DNA of 64,000 nt from Phymatolithon calcareum (taxonomy: Eukaryota; Rhodophyta; Florideophyceae; Hapalidiales): NCBI GenBank assembly GCA_977006965.1, contig OZ345377.1:2046001-2110000 (forward strand). The letters are read 5' to 3'. Positions 29,474 to 41,200 of this stretch are shown here, in pieces; position 1 is the first letter of the stretch, and each line of letters opens with the position of its first letter. The notes beneath the pieces are model-generated. The model was not told where the DNA came from. It was given only the letters and a program-made list of their open reading frames with translations, and made no database searches. The translations under genes were made by a program, and so were the position numbers.

Positions 29474-29590
29474 CAGTGACACAGAAGAGCAATTTTTCGG
29501 ATTAGTGACACTAAAGTGCTGTTTTTCATATTAGTGACACTGACGTACTGTTTTTCAATTTAGTGACACAGACGTGAAAATTAGTGACAG
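29474..29590 (+). repeat. Right array of 29 bp-period AGTGACAC repeats
   Basis: AGTGACAC starts at 29475, 29504, 29533 and 29562, exactly 29 bp apart, with a fifth AGTGACAG at 29583. The units share CTGTTTTTCA between the cores. On the opposite strand they match the array at 22964-23077, so the pair forms an inverted repeat 6.6 kb apart. Confidence 0.7.
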
Positions 29591-29906
29591 GGAAAATATT
29601 TAGCCATTTCTAAATCAGTTGAGAATACTTCAAAAATTTAGTTTTATTATGAAAGTGTTCAATATTCTCGGCAAATTGAACCCTTCTTTTGCCGTATTTG
29701 GTAAAGTGACAATCAAGCACAATTGACAAGTCGAACGGTAGCATGGAACTGCCCTTATCTCACTCGAATTGAAGAACGCTATCTGCTTCCTCTCTTCCGC
29801 TTGAAAAAGGGACAGTAAATTGAAGCTGAAGATCCTTTCTGAACATAGGGGTAAGCTTCTGAGTTTATCAGGAATCCTAAAAACAAGAGAAAGAACAGCA
29901 CGGCTA
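29591..29906. other. AT-rich spacer with no recognised gene
   Basis: No frame or repeat is recognisable. It ends at GCACGGCTA (29898-29906), the possible left target duplication of the full-length LINE-E. Confidence 0.35.
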
Positions 29907-30114
29907 AGGGTTTTTTTGAATTTGGAATTTATTAAACGCCCTCAGTAACAATCATGAGACTGCAAGGGAGATGCGTTTCAGCAGCTACTTTGTAGCTTCT
30001 ATCATCTATTCAAATACTTGTAACGCCGGTTAAACGTCGTAGTCCTAGCTGCAAAAACCCTCTCCCGTAAAAAGGGAGGGAAAAGCTTGGGGTCCACATA
30101 TCAGATTTCTTCAA

Positions 30115-33085
30115 TTAACGCCTTGTCCATTCCATGTCGTCGTAAAAGACGATCGTGAAGAAGAGTAGCTTGTCTAGAGCTATTTCAGTGATATTAATCT
30201 CCTGTTCAGTCAGTTGATATCTTCCGAGGTATTCTTCAAGGTTGCTCATGAGGATTGGTACAGAATCGCCGAACTTGTCTTTGAGAATTGATGTTCTCAT
30301 TTGAGGGAACCGACCGAATGCCCACTTTACCGCTAAATGGCGGTGCCGTGTTTTCGGGAGTCTGGTAATCGCCGGGGTAGACCGTGGCAGATCGTAGGGA
30401 ATTTTTCTCTTTCTGTTGGACTCCTAGGCGTCTCCTTCGTCTTTGAAAAGCAATGTCCTCAACGATTTTGCTGAAACTTCCTGCTTGAGGAAAGTCAGTG
30501 CCGTCTGGAATAGGTCGTACAGTAGCATTGCCGATATGTCTCGACTAGCATACTGCGGCTCATCCACATCTCTTTCCTCTATAGGGACGGGCAGAAGGCT
30601 CCTCTTCTTTGATCTGGCTCGTTCCAGCATTCTGAGTGCTAGAACGAGTCTCCTGTTTTCGGCGTTGTGAATTCGGCAAGAAAGGCGAAGTCTGACATAG
30701 CGGTTTTTCGATATTGGACCGAGTAGGCGTGCGAAAAATGTCTTCTCCACTTCTGCGATAGCTGTCTGGACTGTCGGCGTCCATGGCGTCAGGTGCATGG
30801 CATACTCTCATCTCAGTTGTATCAACGCCTTGTATGTCTTCATTGCTTTCAAGGGGTTGAGTGCCCACAACGAGACACCCAGGGACCTTAGTTGATATAC
30901 CGCGATCTTGGCGTGTCGGATGCGCTCAAACATTTTTGTGTCGGTAACTCCCTCATTACTGAGTGAGATGCCAAGGTATGAGACTTCTTAGACCTTTACC
31001 AGCGTTTTCTTGCAAGCTTGAAAACGGATGATCTTGTGTCGTCCGAGGGAAGAACTTCGCTCTTCAAGGTTTTCGTGTTCCAAACCATCTGCCTGTCCCT
31101 TGCCAATTTTGATGCTATAATTAACAGTCTCTATAGTTCCTCTGGTGTCTTTGCTGACAGAAGAACGTCATCTGCAAAGAGGACTGCGGCTACATCTGCG
31201 ACTCCTGGTGGTAATCGGCTTATTCTTTCCGCGAATTCGTCCATGAAAAGGTTGCACAAACGTGGACTCAGCGGAGTCCCCGTGAGGTACTCCTCTGTCA
31301 ATTAGGAACAACTTCTGCTGCCGGTCCCCAACCGCGGATACCCAGGAAGGCATCAAGATTTGTTCGATCATCGCGCATATCTCTTGCGGTAGAAGAGATC
31401 TCATTCGCTCTTGCAGGTGTTGTCTAGGCACTGTGTCGTACGCTGCCCTCAGGTCCAATACTGCGATGCATCGGTGCCCTCGTTTATGTAGTTCCAGTGC
31501 CCTCAAGACTGCGAGTTCATACTCTTCCCTTTTTGAAATCCCAGCTAGATGTTTTGGTTCTTGTATCTTTGACGGAGCATAACATCAATTGCGGACTCAA
31601 CAACCTCTCGGACCTGACTCACTAGGGATATGGGTCGGAATTTTTTTGGTCGTCATGGTCTCCTTTCTTGTGCAGCGGGACCAAGAGAGCTTTCATCCAT
31701 GATTTTGGAAGTGTTCCGCATCTGCCGCAGGCTGTCCGTAGCTCACAGACTAGGTCTGTACATTCCTACAGGTCCACTTTCAACATTTCGCTCTTCACTC
31801 CGTTCAGACCTGGGGCCTTTCCAGTTGCAGCTTTCAGGATTGCTAGTTTGATACGATTCTGCATTTGAGGAGGACAATCAAAGTGCGAAGGTCTTGGTCG
31901 CCATCCCCCGACATCTCGGCATGTCTGGGACACGTGGGCCGTGAACAGCGTTTTATGCAATGGACGGCCGGTCATCTTGTTCCTAGACGTTCTTCTTGTT
32001 CTCATCTTCTGCATTCAGGAGATTTGTTCCATTGCCTTCGACCTATCCTTTTCTTCAAGATCGTTTATGTATTCTCGATACTGCTGCCGCTTCCTTCTGT
32101 TCACCAATTTGCGAATATCTTTAAGGCATTCCTCATATTGTTTCCATGCATCTTCTGTATCCTGCTCTTGAGCTTTCTTGAACAGTTTCTTGCGACGTTT
32201 GCAATTCGTTTCGAGATTTGAGTTCCAGAACGGTTTTTCACGTGGTGGGTAGTTCTCCTCTCTCCACAGTTCACATAGCGTATCCTCTATTTTTTCGTAA
32301 AGACGATCTAGTTCCTGTCGATTGCTGCACCGTTTCAGATCATCGAGGATTCCTGGAATGGCTGTCCCGTATAGTTCCCGAACTTCTTCTTGTTTCTCTT
32401 CATGTCTCCATTTTTTAACTGATATTCGTGGTTTTTGAGCGGATGTTTTGGCGAGTCCGGAAACTTGTTGTCACTGGTCGATGCTGCGTATTTCCTTTCC
32501 AGACGTCTGCTGGTGAGCAGACTGTTGCTGATACAATTCCTTTTGTTACGAAAAAGTCGGTGTTGCTCTTGAACCGCTTGATTCGGAAGCTGAAACCTGT
32601 CCAAGCTCTGACATCCCAGTTCTTTCCTTTTGCCCAACGGAAGAGCTGGTTGCCTATCCTATTTGAGCGGAGATCCCACCTCAGGTGCCGAGCGTTCCAG
32701 TCGCCGCACTCAATTGCCTTTCCTCGTGCGTATGTATTGACCATGATCAGGCATTCCTCGGTTTCCGTTTTGGTTGCTGCCGGGGATATGTAGACAACTC
32801 CCACTTTTATCTCCCCCACTCGGGCGATAATCAGTTGAACATTTGTCTCTGCGTGTTTAAAGATCAGACGGCTCCCGCAATGCTTCCGAAAGTATAGCGA
32901 AACCCCTCCAGAATTCCGCCCCGTCTGTGGAGGCGGTCGCATTGATCAGATCGAATTTTCCCTTCTGGTCTCAAGTGTGTTTCAGGTATTGCAACCATGT
33001 ATATTCCGTGGTTTTTCATCATTTTTCTATGTATGCTGGTGTCTCCGGAGAGCCTCCAACATTGAAGGTTTCCAAACGCCACTTT
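30115..33085 (-). pseudogene. LINE-E ORF2 (endonuclease and reverse transcriptase), frameshifted
   Basis: The endonuclease shows VAIPETHLRPEG, SGGVSLYFRK, VGVVYISPAATKTETEECL, ECGDWNARHLRWD (the GDxNA block), SNTDFFVTKG and HRPV, matching the APE / Exo_endo_phos_2 pattern. A linker is followed by the RT start KAATGKAPGLNGVKSEMLK, then FRPISLVSQVREVVESAID, GFQKGKST, IAVLDLRAAYDTVPRQHL, DRGVP, the MNEF-like box, and an FADD region reduced to a degraded trace. The C-terminal part is in two further frames (30424-30798 and 30115-30300). At least five frame changes separate these pieces. The missing clean catalytic FADD and the frameshifts make it inactive. Confidence 0.8.
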
Positions 33086-33197
33086 TTCTTAAATAGCAAT
33101 TTCCGAGGTTTCTTCTTGATGTATCCCAATAGTGTCTGGTGTCTTCTCATGTGCAGTTCCAGGCTTAATGCCAGAGTCTTTGTTTCCCTCTTCAACG

Positions 33198-34508
33198 TCA
33201 GACTGGACTATTTATGATGCGGTAGCTCTTTCTGTTCCTGGATTTTCTCCTGTGTCTAAGAACTGCGGCTCTCCCGCTCCCCGGTCTATATTCTCGGTTT
33301 GGAGTCTTGCGCTTTCTCGCCCACCAAGGCGGATATCTGGCGCGACGAGTACGCCTCTCCGCCGTTACGGCGCTTTCGACACATAGCTCGAAGAATCTTC
33401 TGTTTGCAGCTTTCGTCATACCGAGATACCATTCTCGGGCAACAAGATTGTCCGCCGTAGCTGCGCAATAGCGCGCTCGTCCCCTTAACTTCTCCATGTT
33501 TCTTTTCTGACCATCAAGAGCGTTTGCTATCTGGCCGGTGTTTAGCGCATTTGAGAATGCGCTAAAGCTTGCCATCTGTGACATCTTCGCTGATCGAATG
33601 AGACTGATGATGTTCGGACTATCGACCTTCTCAACAAGAAGTTCCATTACAGAGTTTCCAATGAACGACGCATGCAGGAGACGTCTGCTCGTTAGTAGGT
33701 CCCGCACAGCTTCCTCAAGGTACTTCCTGTCCTTCCTCGGGAGGTTCTTAAAGTAGAGTACTTCCATCACTGGGGCTTTTCCAGGTCTCATCATTGGCCC
33801 CATTTGTTCAGATAAGACATCCAATTTCGATTCATCTTCCTCAGAAACCTGTGGATTGTTTGCTGCTCTTCGAGCTGTGTCAAGGTACGACGGCTTTGCC
33901 ACATCCTGCTGTTTGGTGCTTATTAAACTGGGGAACGCAGCATCGGACAGAAAGTCTCGAGTTGGTTCCACGGTAGGCTGGGTTGCGTTTTCTGGCCGAG
34001 AGTGTTCTTTCAATCTACGGTTCTCTTCGCTGACCGTGACCACTTCTGCTTCCAGGAGGGTCACCCGGTTCACAGTGTCTGCATGTTTCATTTCGATCTC
34101 CTCCAACTTCTTCAATAGAATGTTGATGTCGATAGCATCTTTCTGAGATCTCTCTGGATCTCTTTCTGTCTCCGAGTTGCAGTTCTTCTCGCCACCTTGA
34201 GCGGACGGTATCATCTGGTCAACAAACGACACAGCGTCACTTCCACTCTTCTTCGTCGGGCATTTTCTGCACTTAAGTAACAGAGGGACCGTGCTGTAGC
34301 CTCCAGTCATATTCCATGCTCCCTTTCGCTTGCACCTAAAACACGGAAGCATGTTCTGAATCGAGGGAAACGCTTGCCGAGTGGAGTTGTCCTTCACAGT
34401 TTGTGGATCCTTCCCTTTCGGTACGGCATCCCCTTTGGGTGTGAGAATCGTTTTCGTATCAACTGCTCCCGGCTTCTTACCGCTATTCGCTGGTCCTGAC
34501 TGTGGCAC
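33198..34508 (-). CDS. LINE-E ORF1 protein (RNA-binding type), N-terminus uncertain
   Basis: The frame is open for 436 codons but has no ATG at its upstream edge (the first codon is GTG, and a stop lies 10 codons earlier). An overlapping frame at 34394-34705 has a plausible N-terminus (MPPEREMETSNDHRDRELPW), so a frameshift near 34510-34545 probably splits the true ORF1. Visible parts are a Cys4 motif (LPCFRCKRKGAW, then LLKCRKCPTKK) around residues 54-85, a coiled coil around 134-172 (LLKKLEEIEMKHADTVNRVT, LEAEVVTVSEENRRLKEH) and a basic C-terminus. LINE ORF1 proteins usually coat the element RNA and act as nucleic-acid chaperones. A Cys4 motif in place of the common CCHC knuckles is notable. 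Confidence 0.65.
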   Translation of the reverse strand: MPQSGPANSGKKPGAVDTKTILTPKGDAVPKGKDPQTVKDNSTRQAFPSIQNMLPCFRCKRKGAWNMTGGYSTVPLLLKCRKCPTKKSGSDAVSFVDQMIPSAQGGEKNCNSETERDPERSQKDAIDINILLKKLEEIEMKHADTVNRVTLLEAEVVTVSEENRRLKEHSRPENATQPTVEPTRDFLSDAAFPSLISTKQQDVAKPSYLDTARRAANNPQVSEEDESKLDVLSEQMGPMMRPGKAPVMEVLYFKNLPRKDRKYLEEAVRDLLTSRRLLHASFIGNSVMELLVEKVDSPNIISLIRSAKMSQMASFSAFSNALNTGQIANALDGQKRNMEKLRGRARYCAATADNLVAREWYLGMTKAANRRFFELCVESAVTAERRTRRARYPPWWARKRKTPNREYRPGSGRAAVLRHRRKSRNRKSYRIINSPV

Positions 34509-34833
34509 GAGGTCAACTCTTGACTGAGATTTTGGTTACTTTTTTGAGTATTTCCGTCTTCCGCCGTCGAGTTTCGACTTGCCCGACGTCTCGATCTGCG
34601 ACTTTCCTGCGTCAGCCAAGGCAGCTCACGGTCTCGGTGGTCATTCGAGGTCTCCATTTCGCGTTCAGGCGGCATGGCGCTTTGCGCGTACAAAGATAGA
34701 ACCATCCTGGGGAGCTTCTCCGACAGAAACCTTCTATGCCGCTACGCTTGCTCGCGATCGCTGTTTGGGTCCATTCGGTCCAATACAGACTCCTTTCGGT
34801 TGATTGCACCACAAAGAAACCCATGCACGGCTA

Positions 34834-35522
34834 CGGTGCTAAAGTAAGATCTAAACACAGAGGAAAGATGTTATTGTGCCCTTCCGCGCCGTTCAACGCA
34901 GCTCTCAAACACAGTACATTTGTCATATCTCCACAACTGCCCATTTCTCTCTATTTCGCAAATTTGCGCAGATTTCGCCTCTCTTTACTGTTCTCCTTAA
35001 AATTCTAAAATACTGATAGCATACCGAGGCGGTGCCTCTATAGTTGTACCGAAAACAATAACGTTTTCTCTGGTCAGAAAAGGCAGCTCCGAAAGATTCC
35101 TGAGGTTTGCATTTATCCAATTATCCTTTATCCCCGTGCTTATTCGGCCTCAACAAATATTTTGTTATCAAATGCTAGACTGTATGAGCGTCACTATTTT
35201 CCGGGGCCTTGGGATTTCCTCGAGGGGAAATCTCGTCTCTAGCGCAGCGCGTTTGAAAGGAAATAGCTTTGGAGGTCGATCTGGCAGTAGCCAAGCCAAT
35301 CCGCAAACAAAGCAATACCACTTACACTTGATCTGTGTGCAGATAGTAATTAGGGGTGAGCTTTCGTCACGCAGAGAGTACTTCATAGACGGAATGAACC
35401 AGTGGGACCTGTACACGTGCGGTGCAATTAACTTGTCGACGGAAGAGGAAGCTGCCTTTATTGCATGAACTACCGTTGCTAATTAGCTAAGACGGTACTG
35501 TAAAGAAAATTATGGTGCACGC
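34834..35522. other. Unique DNA with one unassigned ORF (35136-35468)
   Basis: The plus-strand frame at 35136-35468 ends in a protein-like stretch (GGRSGSSQANPQTKQYHLHL and EYFIDGMNQWDLYTCGAINL) whose composition looks more genuine than its neighbours, but I recognise no family. It could be part of a host gene interrupted by the two LINE insertions that follow. Confidence 0.35.
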
Positions 35523-35535
35523 ACTATTTACGTAC

Positions 35536-36178
35536 CATAAATGTTACATCACGACCTATTCGAGACGGCACTAACCTATCTCAAGCAGCGAGTTTCAGCA
35601 AAATCGTTGAGGGACCTGCTCTTTAAAGACGAAGGAGAAGGCTTGGAGGCGAGCAGAAAGAGGAATATTCCTTATGATATTCCCGGGTATACTCCCGCCA
35701 TCATCAGACTACCGAAAGCACGTCACCGCCAATTGGCGATTAAATGGGCATTCGGACGTTTTCCCCCATTGAGTACCACACTTCTGGAAGACAAATTCGG
35801 TGAAATCGTACCAACTCTCATGAACAAGCTCGAAGTGTACCTTCAAAGATATCGGCTAACAGAAGAGGAGACTAGTGAGACTGAAAAGGCACTTGACAAA
35901 GTACTATTCCTCACAATCGTCTTTTATGACGACATGGAATAGACCAAGACAAAATAGAACGGCGACGCTGAGATTCCTACGAACAGGACAAGTGGACTCT
36001 AAGCTTTTCCCTCCACCTTCTCTGGAGGAGGGTTTTTGCAGCTAGGGCTACGACGATAGCAACGAGCTTCTGCGGGCTTTAACGGAGCTACCAAGGTAGT
36101 AGCATCTGAGACGCATCTCCCTTACAGTCTTATGAGTGTTTCTGAGGGCGTTTAATAAATTCAAAATTCAAAAAAAAA
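35536..36178 (+). mobile_element. LINE-E copy, 5'-truncated, with target duplication
   Basis: ORF 35541-35942 encodes the last 133 residues of the LINE-E protein (LHHDLFETALTYLKQRVSAK to TIVFYDDME), followed by the stem-loop 3' UTR and the end GAGGGCGTTTAATAAATTC plus A run. A perfect 13 bp repeat ACTATTTACGTAC lies at 35523-35535 and 36179-36191. It differs from the 11.5-12.4 kb copy at only a handful of bases, so both come from a recently active source. Confidence 0.88.
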
Positions 36179-36231
36179 ACTATTTACGTACATGTCTATA
36201 CGAATATGAGGGTGACACATACAACGTCACT

Positions 36232-37416
36232 AACTCTGAAGAGAGTGGTGAATTAAATCAGAGGAAACATTGGGCAAGACATTCAAGCTAGCGAACAAGG
36301 TACTAGCACAAGTTCCGGAGGTCACGTACCTTGGAGTATCCATAGACCCCGGAGGAGTCACAGATACGTTAATGATGCAACGACTAAAGAAAGCAAGGAC
36401 GGCCGTGTACGAGTTGCGTACACTGGGAGTGTTCAAGAAAGGGCTGAGTATACAGAAGTGTATTCAGATATACAAGGCGCTAGTACAGCCACGCTGGGAG
36501 TACGCAATGCACTTAACGCCCTGGACAGAAGACGTACAAAATGCTGTCAAGGAAGTAGAAGCAACATTCTTCAATCAAATATTCGGGCCACTGGCCCGAG
36601 GAAGGACGGATAGGCTCCGTCTCCTGTGCCGGATCCAGGCGGCCGCACATCGACGAGAAATCTTGGCCTTCAAAATGCTGAGAAGGAACAAGGCGAAAGA
36701 ACGTATGTATTCAAAAGAAGTGCCCGAAAGAAGAAACAACCATGAATGGCAGTACACGAGGAAAGATATCGCCGCGATGGAGACCAGAGAGCCGTTCGGT
36801 GAAGCTGTAAAGCATATCCAAACGAACCAATCGTCGCAAACACTTCGATCGAAATTTCTGGAAATGGAAGGAGACCGCCTAGAATCGAAGCGGAAAAGAA
36901 AGATACCGTACGACAAGACAAGAGAATTGCCGGCAATCGTCAAGTTCCCCAAGGTGAAGCACAGACAACTAGCGCTGCAGTATGCCTGCGGCAGATTCCC
37001 ACAGGTGTCAACAACAAGTATGACTGAAGAATTCGGCACCAGAGCCAGAGAGCATATGGAAACCCTTGAACGCACGTTAGCAGGGTACGAACTTGAAGGA
37101 GAAAAACGACTGGAAACAGAAAAGGCGCTGGATGAGCTCTTACTATTTAGCAAGACACTCATAGTCTATTAGAACGCATGGAGACCGAAGAAGGCTTGTA
37201 TTAATCCGCAGAAGGCAAGACAAAAAGTGGTCGAGACCAAGCACCAACAATCCCGCAGAGGACTGAAATAGGACTACTTTGAGTCCTGAGTTTTCCCGTC
37301 CGCCATTCTGGTGGACGTTTTGTGAGCTACACAAAGGTAGGTAGCATCAGAGGAAGCCTTGCCCATATCTTCGGAAGTCTGTGGGGCTTTTAAATAAACT
37401 TGAAAGGAAAAAAAAA
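36232..37416 (+). mobile_element. LINE-A copy, 5'-truncated, with target duplication
   Basis: ORF 36270-37172 encodes the RT thumb and C-terminal domain (FKLANKVLAQVPEVTYLGVS, ALVQPRWEYAMHLTPWTEDV, RKRKIPYDKTRELPAIVKFP, KHRQLALQYACGRFPQVST). Compared with the 1.7-2.8 kb copy, an extra TCTATTAG at about 37164-37171 brings the stop early, so the end RMENEEGLY is lost. The 3' UTR has the stem-loop at 37297-37317 and ends GTGGGGCTTTTAAATAAACT. The perfect 15 bp repeat ACATACAACGTCACT is at 36217-36231 and 37417-37431. Confidence 0.9.
37297..37317 (+). other. LINE-A 3' UTR stem-loop
   Basis: CGTCCGCCA and TGGTGGACG pair (9 bp with one G-U) around a TTC loop, set between TTTTCC and GTTTTGTGAGCT. 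In the 2.69 kb copy the G-U pair is replaced by A-U, and the relic copy at 21.34 kb keeps the stem. It may mark the RNA for its own reverse transcriptase. Confidence 0.6.
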
Positions 37417-37624
37417 ACATACAACGTCACTGTGTTTCGATAATTGCATTCACGGTATGATTTGAAACGCTATGCCATTCTGCTCGTTCAACGCCCACAT
37501 ATTTGTAGCGCTGGCCAGATCAACTAATTTGGTACCATTGCCGAGTCTTCGCTCCCACGCTTTCTTTCTATCTTTCAAGCACTATTCGAAGTACTAACCA
37601 GTGAGACTTTCCTTGTATTTTTTT

Positions 37625-37745
37625 GAGCAATGTTTATTTAAAAGCCCAACACACTTCCGAAGAAATGGGCAAGGCTTCCTCAGTTGCTACCTACCTTTGT
37701 GTAGGTTACGAAAACGCACCGCCAGAGGGGCGGGCGGAAAAACTT
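37625..37745 (-). mobile_element. LINE-A tail fragment (minus)
   Basis: The minus strand reads a LINE-A 3' UTR with GAGGAAGCCTTGCCCATTTC and GTGTTGGGCTTTTAAATAAA, 5'-truncated. No clear flanking duplication was found. Confidence 0.65.
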
Positions 37746-37810
37746 AAGATCTCATCTAAATTGCAGTACTCCTGTATTGTTCGCCGTTGACGACCCTGGG
37801 TAGCGAGGCG

Positions 37811-38275
37811 TCATTGTGTATTCATTGAGCCACATTTTGCAGCTCGGTGATCAGAGCACCGAGTTCGTTTGACAGCAGATCCGATAGCCTGTCGTAACCG
37901 CGCATGGCACGTGGCGCGGTACTCGCGTAAGTCCTTATTGATTAAGGGCGTTAACATCGTCTCTATAGACGCTCTGCCGGCAGCAGCATACCGCTGGTAT
38001 TTTAGGTATTCTCTGGACACCGACTTTTTGCTCGGTATTGAACGTCTTCTCCACTTTCGCCGCCGTGCTCGGTCGTCGGCTGTTTGCTCCACGCATCGTA
38101 TCCTCTCATGAGTGTCACGAAGGCTTCCGCGTTGCTCATACCAGTGCGCCTGCTTCCCGTTAAAGCAGTCTTTTTCACACATTGATTGGTTGACGCCTAG
38201 CTGTCTCCGATTACAGCAGCTCATCGCGGGCATCGGCTTTACGCGGCACTTGAATTGGCTCGCGCTCGGAGACAT
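37811..38275 (-). CDS. Hypothetical basic protein, 154 aa
   Basis: ATG at 38275 and open for 154 codons. The product is rich in Arg and Cys, with AMSCCNRRQLG, ARRRKWRRRSIPSKKS and a helical second half (LINKDLREYRATCHARLRQA). The composition is that of a nucleic-acid-binding protein, but I recognise no family. No neighbour points to a role. It may be a host gene or part of an unknown element. Confidence 0.35.
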   Translation of the reverse strand: MSPSASQFKCRVKPMPAMSCCNRRQLGVNQSMCEKDCFNGKQAHWYEQRGSLRDTHERIRCVEQTADDRARRRKWRRRSIPSKKSVSREYLKYQRYAAAGRASIETMLTPLINKDLREYRATCHARLRQAIGSAVKRTRCSDHRAAKCGSMNTQ

Positions 38276-41200
38276 TGCACGGTGAGATTTTCCTTGTATG
38301 CTACGCAGTAGCTCCGATTAGCGTCACGATCACGAACCCACGGAACTCGCACTCGGACATCATCAAGACTCCGCTTACGCAGTTCGAAGCCTGAACGATG
38401 CAAAAAATTGAATTTTTTCAGCGTTTCCCGAAAAGATGTCGCGATCTTTAATTATTCCGAATAGATTTCGATTAGTCTTCCGCGAAACATGTAATAACTG
38501 CATGGAGACTGGTTTTCTTGGCTTTCATCCCGAAACACAGTACTCTTGTGGCCGCGTCTTTCCAACCGAGATTGGATTCCATTACTAAATAAGTCTCCAG
38601 TTTTCCAGACGGAAATTTGTGCTGTTTATTAGAGCTTAGCTTGCCCGAAATTGATATAGAGCAGGTTAAGGAAGTGTCTACATCTATAAATGTCCTTAAA
38701 GTTTCTTGCTTTTTTGGGTTCCCTTCCTTCAGCTTTATCAATCTTTTATGATTTATGTGTATGTCAAAGATCCCATTTGGCTAATCAACGCAAAGATCAA
38801 ACACCCAACGATCACCTGCTACGCGATAGGGAAACTTCCTGCACCCAACACGGGAAAAAGAAACTCCAAAAGGTTAGCTCGTAGATAGGCATGAAAGATA
38901 TCTTAGAAATCGAATCCTAAAATCAGTTTCATCACCATAGTCGGATACATCAAGCTCCTCAACGTCATAATTGCACATCTTTTTGGTACCAGTTGGGCTG
39001 CTCACTTTCGCATTTAAATTCTCGCTTTCTGTATCAACAACACCTTTGAAACAACAGCGGAGTCATATTTCTGAATCAGTGGCACAGCTGACAAGCTCAA
39101 TGAGGAAAATTTCATACCTTTCCTCTTTTCAACGCCTTCTATGCACACTTTTCGAAAACAAGACGGAAAGAATCACCATAATTCTCGAACAGGGCGCTAG
39201 GATCGAACGCATCGCTGAATACCATGTCCTTCATAACTTTCTCTGATCTTGACATGCGGAGAAGATCCTTGTGTGCTTTAGAATCGTGTCTCCATCGTGC
39301 AGTCCGCACCGGCGTAGTGGCGGTGGAAGGTCGTCGAAACATCCAGCAGCTAGAGTTACACTTTTTCCCAGAGCTCCTTCACCGATGTTAAAGAGGATAA
39401 ATACGGAACTTTGTACCGTATGTTCAATACTCTCATTAGATCGGCATCCGAAGTGGATGGCGCGAAACAGGCGGAGAGAGTATTTCGTTTCCGTTTGCTC
39501 TTCGCGTGAAACAGAGACTAATATAACAGAATTCGCGCCGTCCGCAACTAAAACTTACGTAATTTCTGGTGAATAGGAAGATCTGAGAACTGAAAATGTG
39601 GTCGTCATGGGAAAAGTGGAAGTCGAAAATCCGTCGAAACCATTCTGCATAAAAAACAATTTGATAAAATTATACTTATATTGAACGCGATTGGCGGACA
39701 TGAAATATCGATGAAAACTTCCACTGTTCCGTAAAAGGAGTCAATATCGAATGTCTTTTGTGCGTTGACTACTCAAACCCAGATTAAAGGTCCTATATGA
39801 GAAGAATGTAAAGCTTGTAGTTCGACCGCTAAGGTTGAATAATCGAAAATGAGATTATATGAGATGAGAATAAAAGTTTCTGATTTAAAGAAAAGACGCC
39901 AATTTCGCAGATCCGTTAGTTTTTCGTTTAAGGTTCTTGCAAAAGGTTCCATCTCTTGATCACAACAAGTGATATAGTATAATTTTCAACTCCTCCTGTT
40001 TCCTAGTGTGCTAAAAATTTGGCCAGGTATGCGCCCCTGTCTCACAGCATCACTTAGAATAATAGTCAGTCTTGGCCTTCATGACAGTCGTTGACAGATC
40101 GTCAATAAGTCCAACTCTCGTCATTACGTGTATTACGATTTTTCAAACAAAGAAGCGGTTATATGTATTGCCCATATATTTATAGAGATCCGAAAATCAA
40201 TAAAAATGCAAAGCATCATTCCGGGAAGGCGTGTTAGACTCAAAGCAAACTTTAAAGATGCCTATTGAAACGTGTAAATAGATAAAATATACTGCAGAAT
40301 GATAAACGCCCTGCCCTTGATGAAGCTCGAATCTCAAAGGAATGGGCCGCCCTCTAAATGCCGGTCTTCAACACTGATCATCGCTCTGTATCTCTGCGAA
40401 GTTAGGACGAGTGTAAAGGGTCTCAAAGTCTGAATATGTCAATTCAAGTTCTGACAATGCGCACGATACGTCGCCAATTTTTCCGGGCTGGGTACTGCTA
40501 TGACGCGCAAAGCACGAGGAAGAAGTCTCAAAATAATTCTCAGGGTCTTTCGCATTTTTTAGCGTCGATCCTGTAGTTTGCGCTCACGTATGCCATGTCT
40601 TTGACGGGCTCTGTTCTGATGGGACGAAAATGAAAACCTCTCCTCTTCTCTTTGTACTTGTTAAAAGAGTATGCGAATAAGCACGTGACAGGCACGATCG
40701 CCGAGTTCAAAATTGTCAGTATTTCAATTAATTGTACTTGACTTAGTGTTCCTTTTTTCTAGCTTTTGGTCCCTTATATTTCTTGCGACAAGCGACAGGA
40801 ATGGAAGCAATTCGATAAATGTAACATTACTCCTGAAGTTACTGATTGCAGGATCGAGGAGTTCTCGCCGTTCAGCCCCGAGTAGTACTCACATAAATTT
40901 AAGGGACATGGCATTACATATGAAATTGGTCTCGCCTTGGTAGGGCACGACGCCCAGGCCATCTCCTTTCATCCCTAGTCCATTCGGCCAAGCCAGAAAC
41001 GTCCAATGATGTCAACTAGACGTCATGCGCCCGCGAGATGTTTGTCCTCACCTCTTAATAGCCGAGACTTGCGGAATCAGTAGCCTCTTCGGTAAGCTTT
41101 CACCTGGCACGTTCAGTGACTTGTCGCCTCGCGAGCTCATATTGCTTGTTGCTAGCTCTGTATGCAACCATCGTCTTAACGCTCTTCCGATGCGTCCCAG

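Larger units (their letters stand above)
29907..34824 (-). mobile_element. LINE-E, apparently full length (about 4.9 kb)
   Basis: In order on the minus strand: an ORF1 with a zinc-binding motif and coiled coil (34.7-33.2 kb), an APE endonuclease (about 33.1-32.4 kb), a linker, the reverse transcriptase (about 32.0-30.9 kb), the C-terminal domain ending FYDDMEWTRR (30115), a 3' UTR with stem-loop (30058-30080) and the end GAGGGCGTTTAATAAATTCC then an A run at 29911-29925. GCACGGCTA flanks it at 29898-29906 and 34825-34833, with partial similarity beyond (11 of 13), a possible target duplication. Several frameshifts in ORF2 make it inactive. It is the only copy here that keeps the endonuclease and ORF1. 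Confidence 0.85.

Noticed and set aside
22964-29590. CRISPR-like look of the 29 bp arrays
   Set aside because: The cores are only 8-10 bp, the units are similar along their whole length (no unique spacers), and no cas gene is near. This is eukaryotic DNA.
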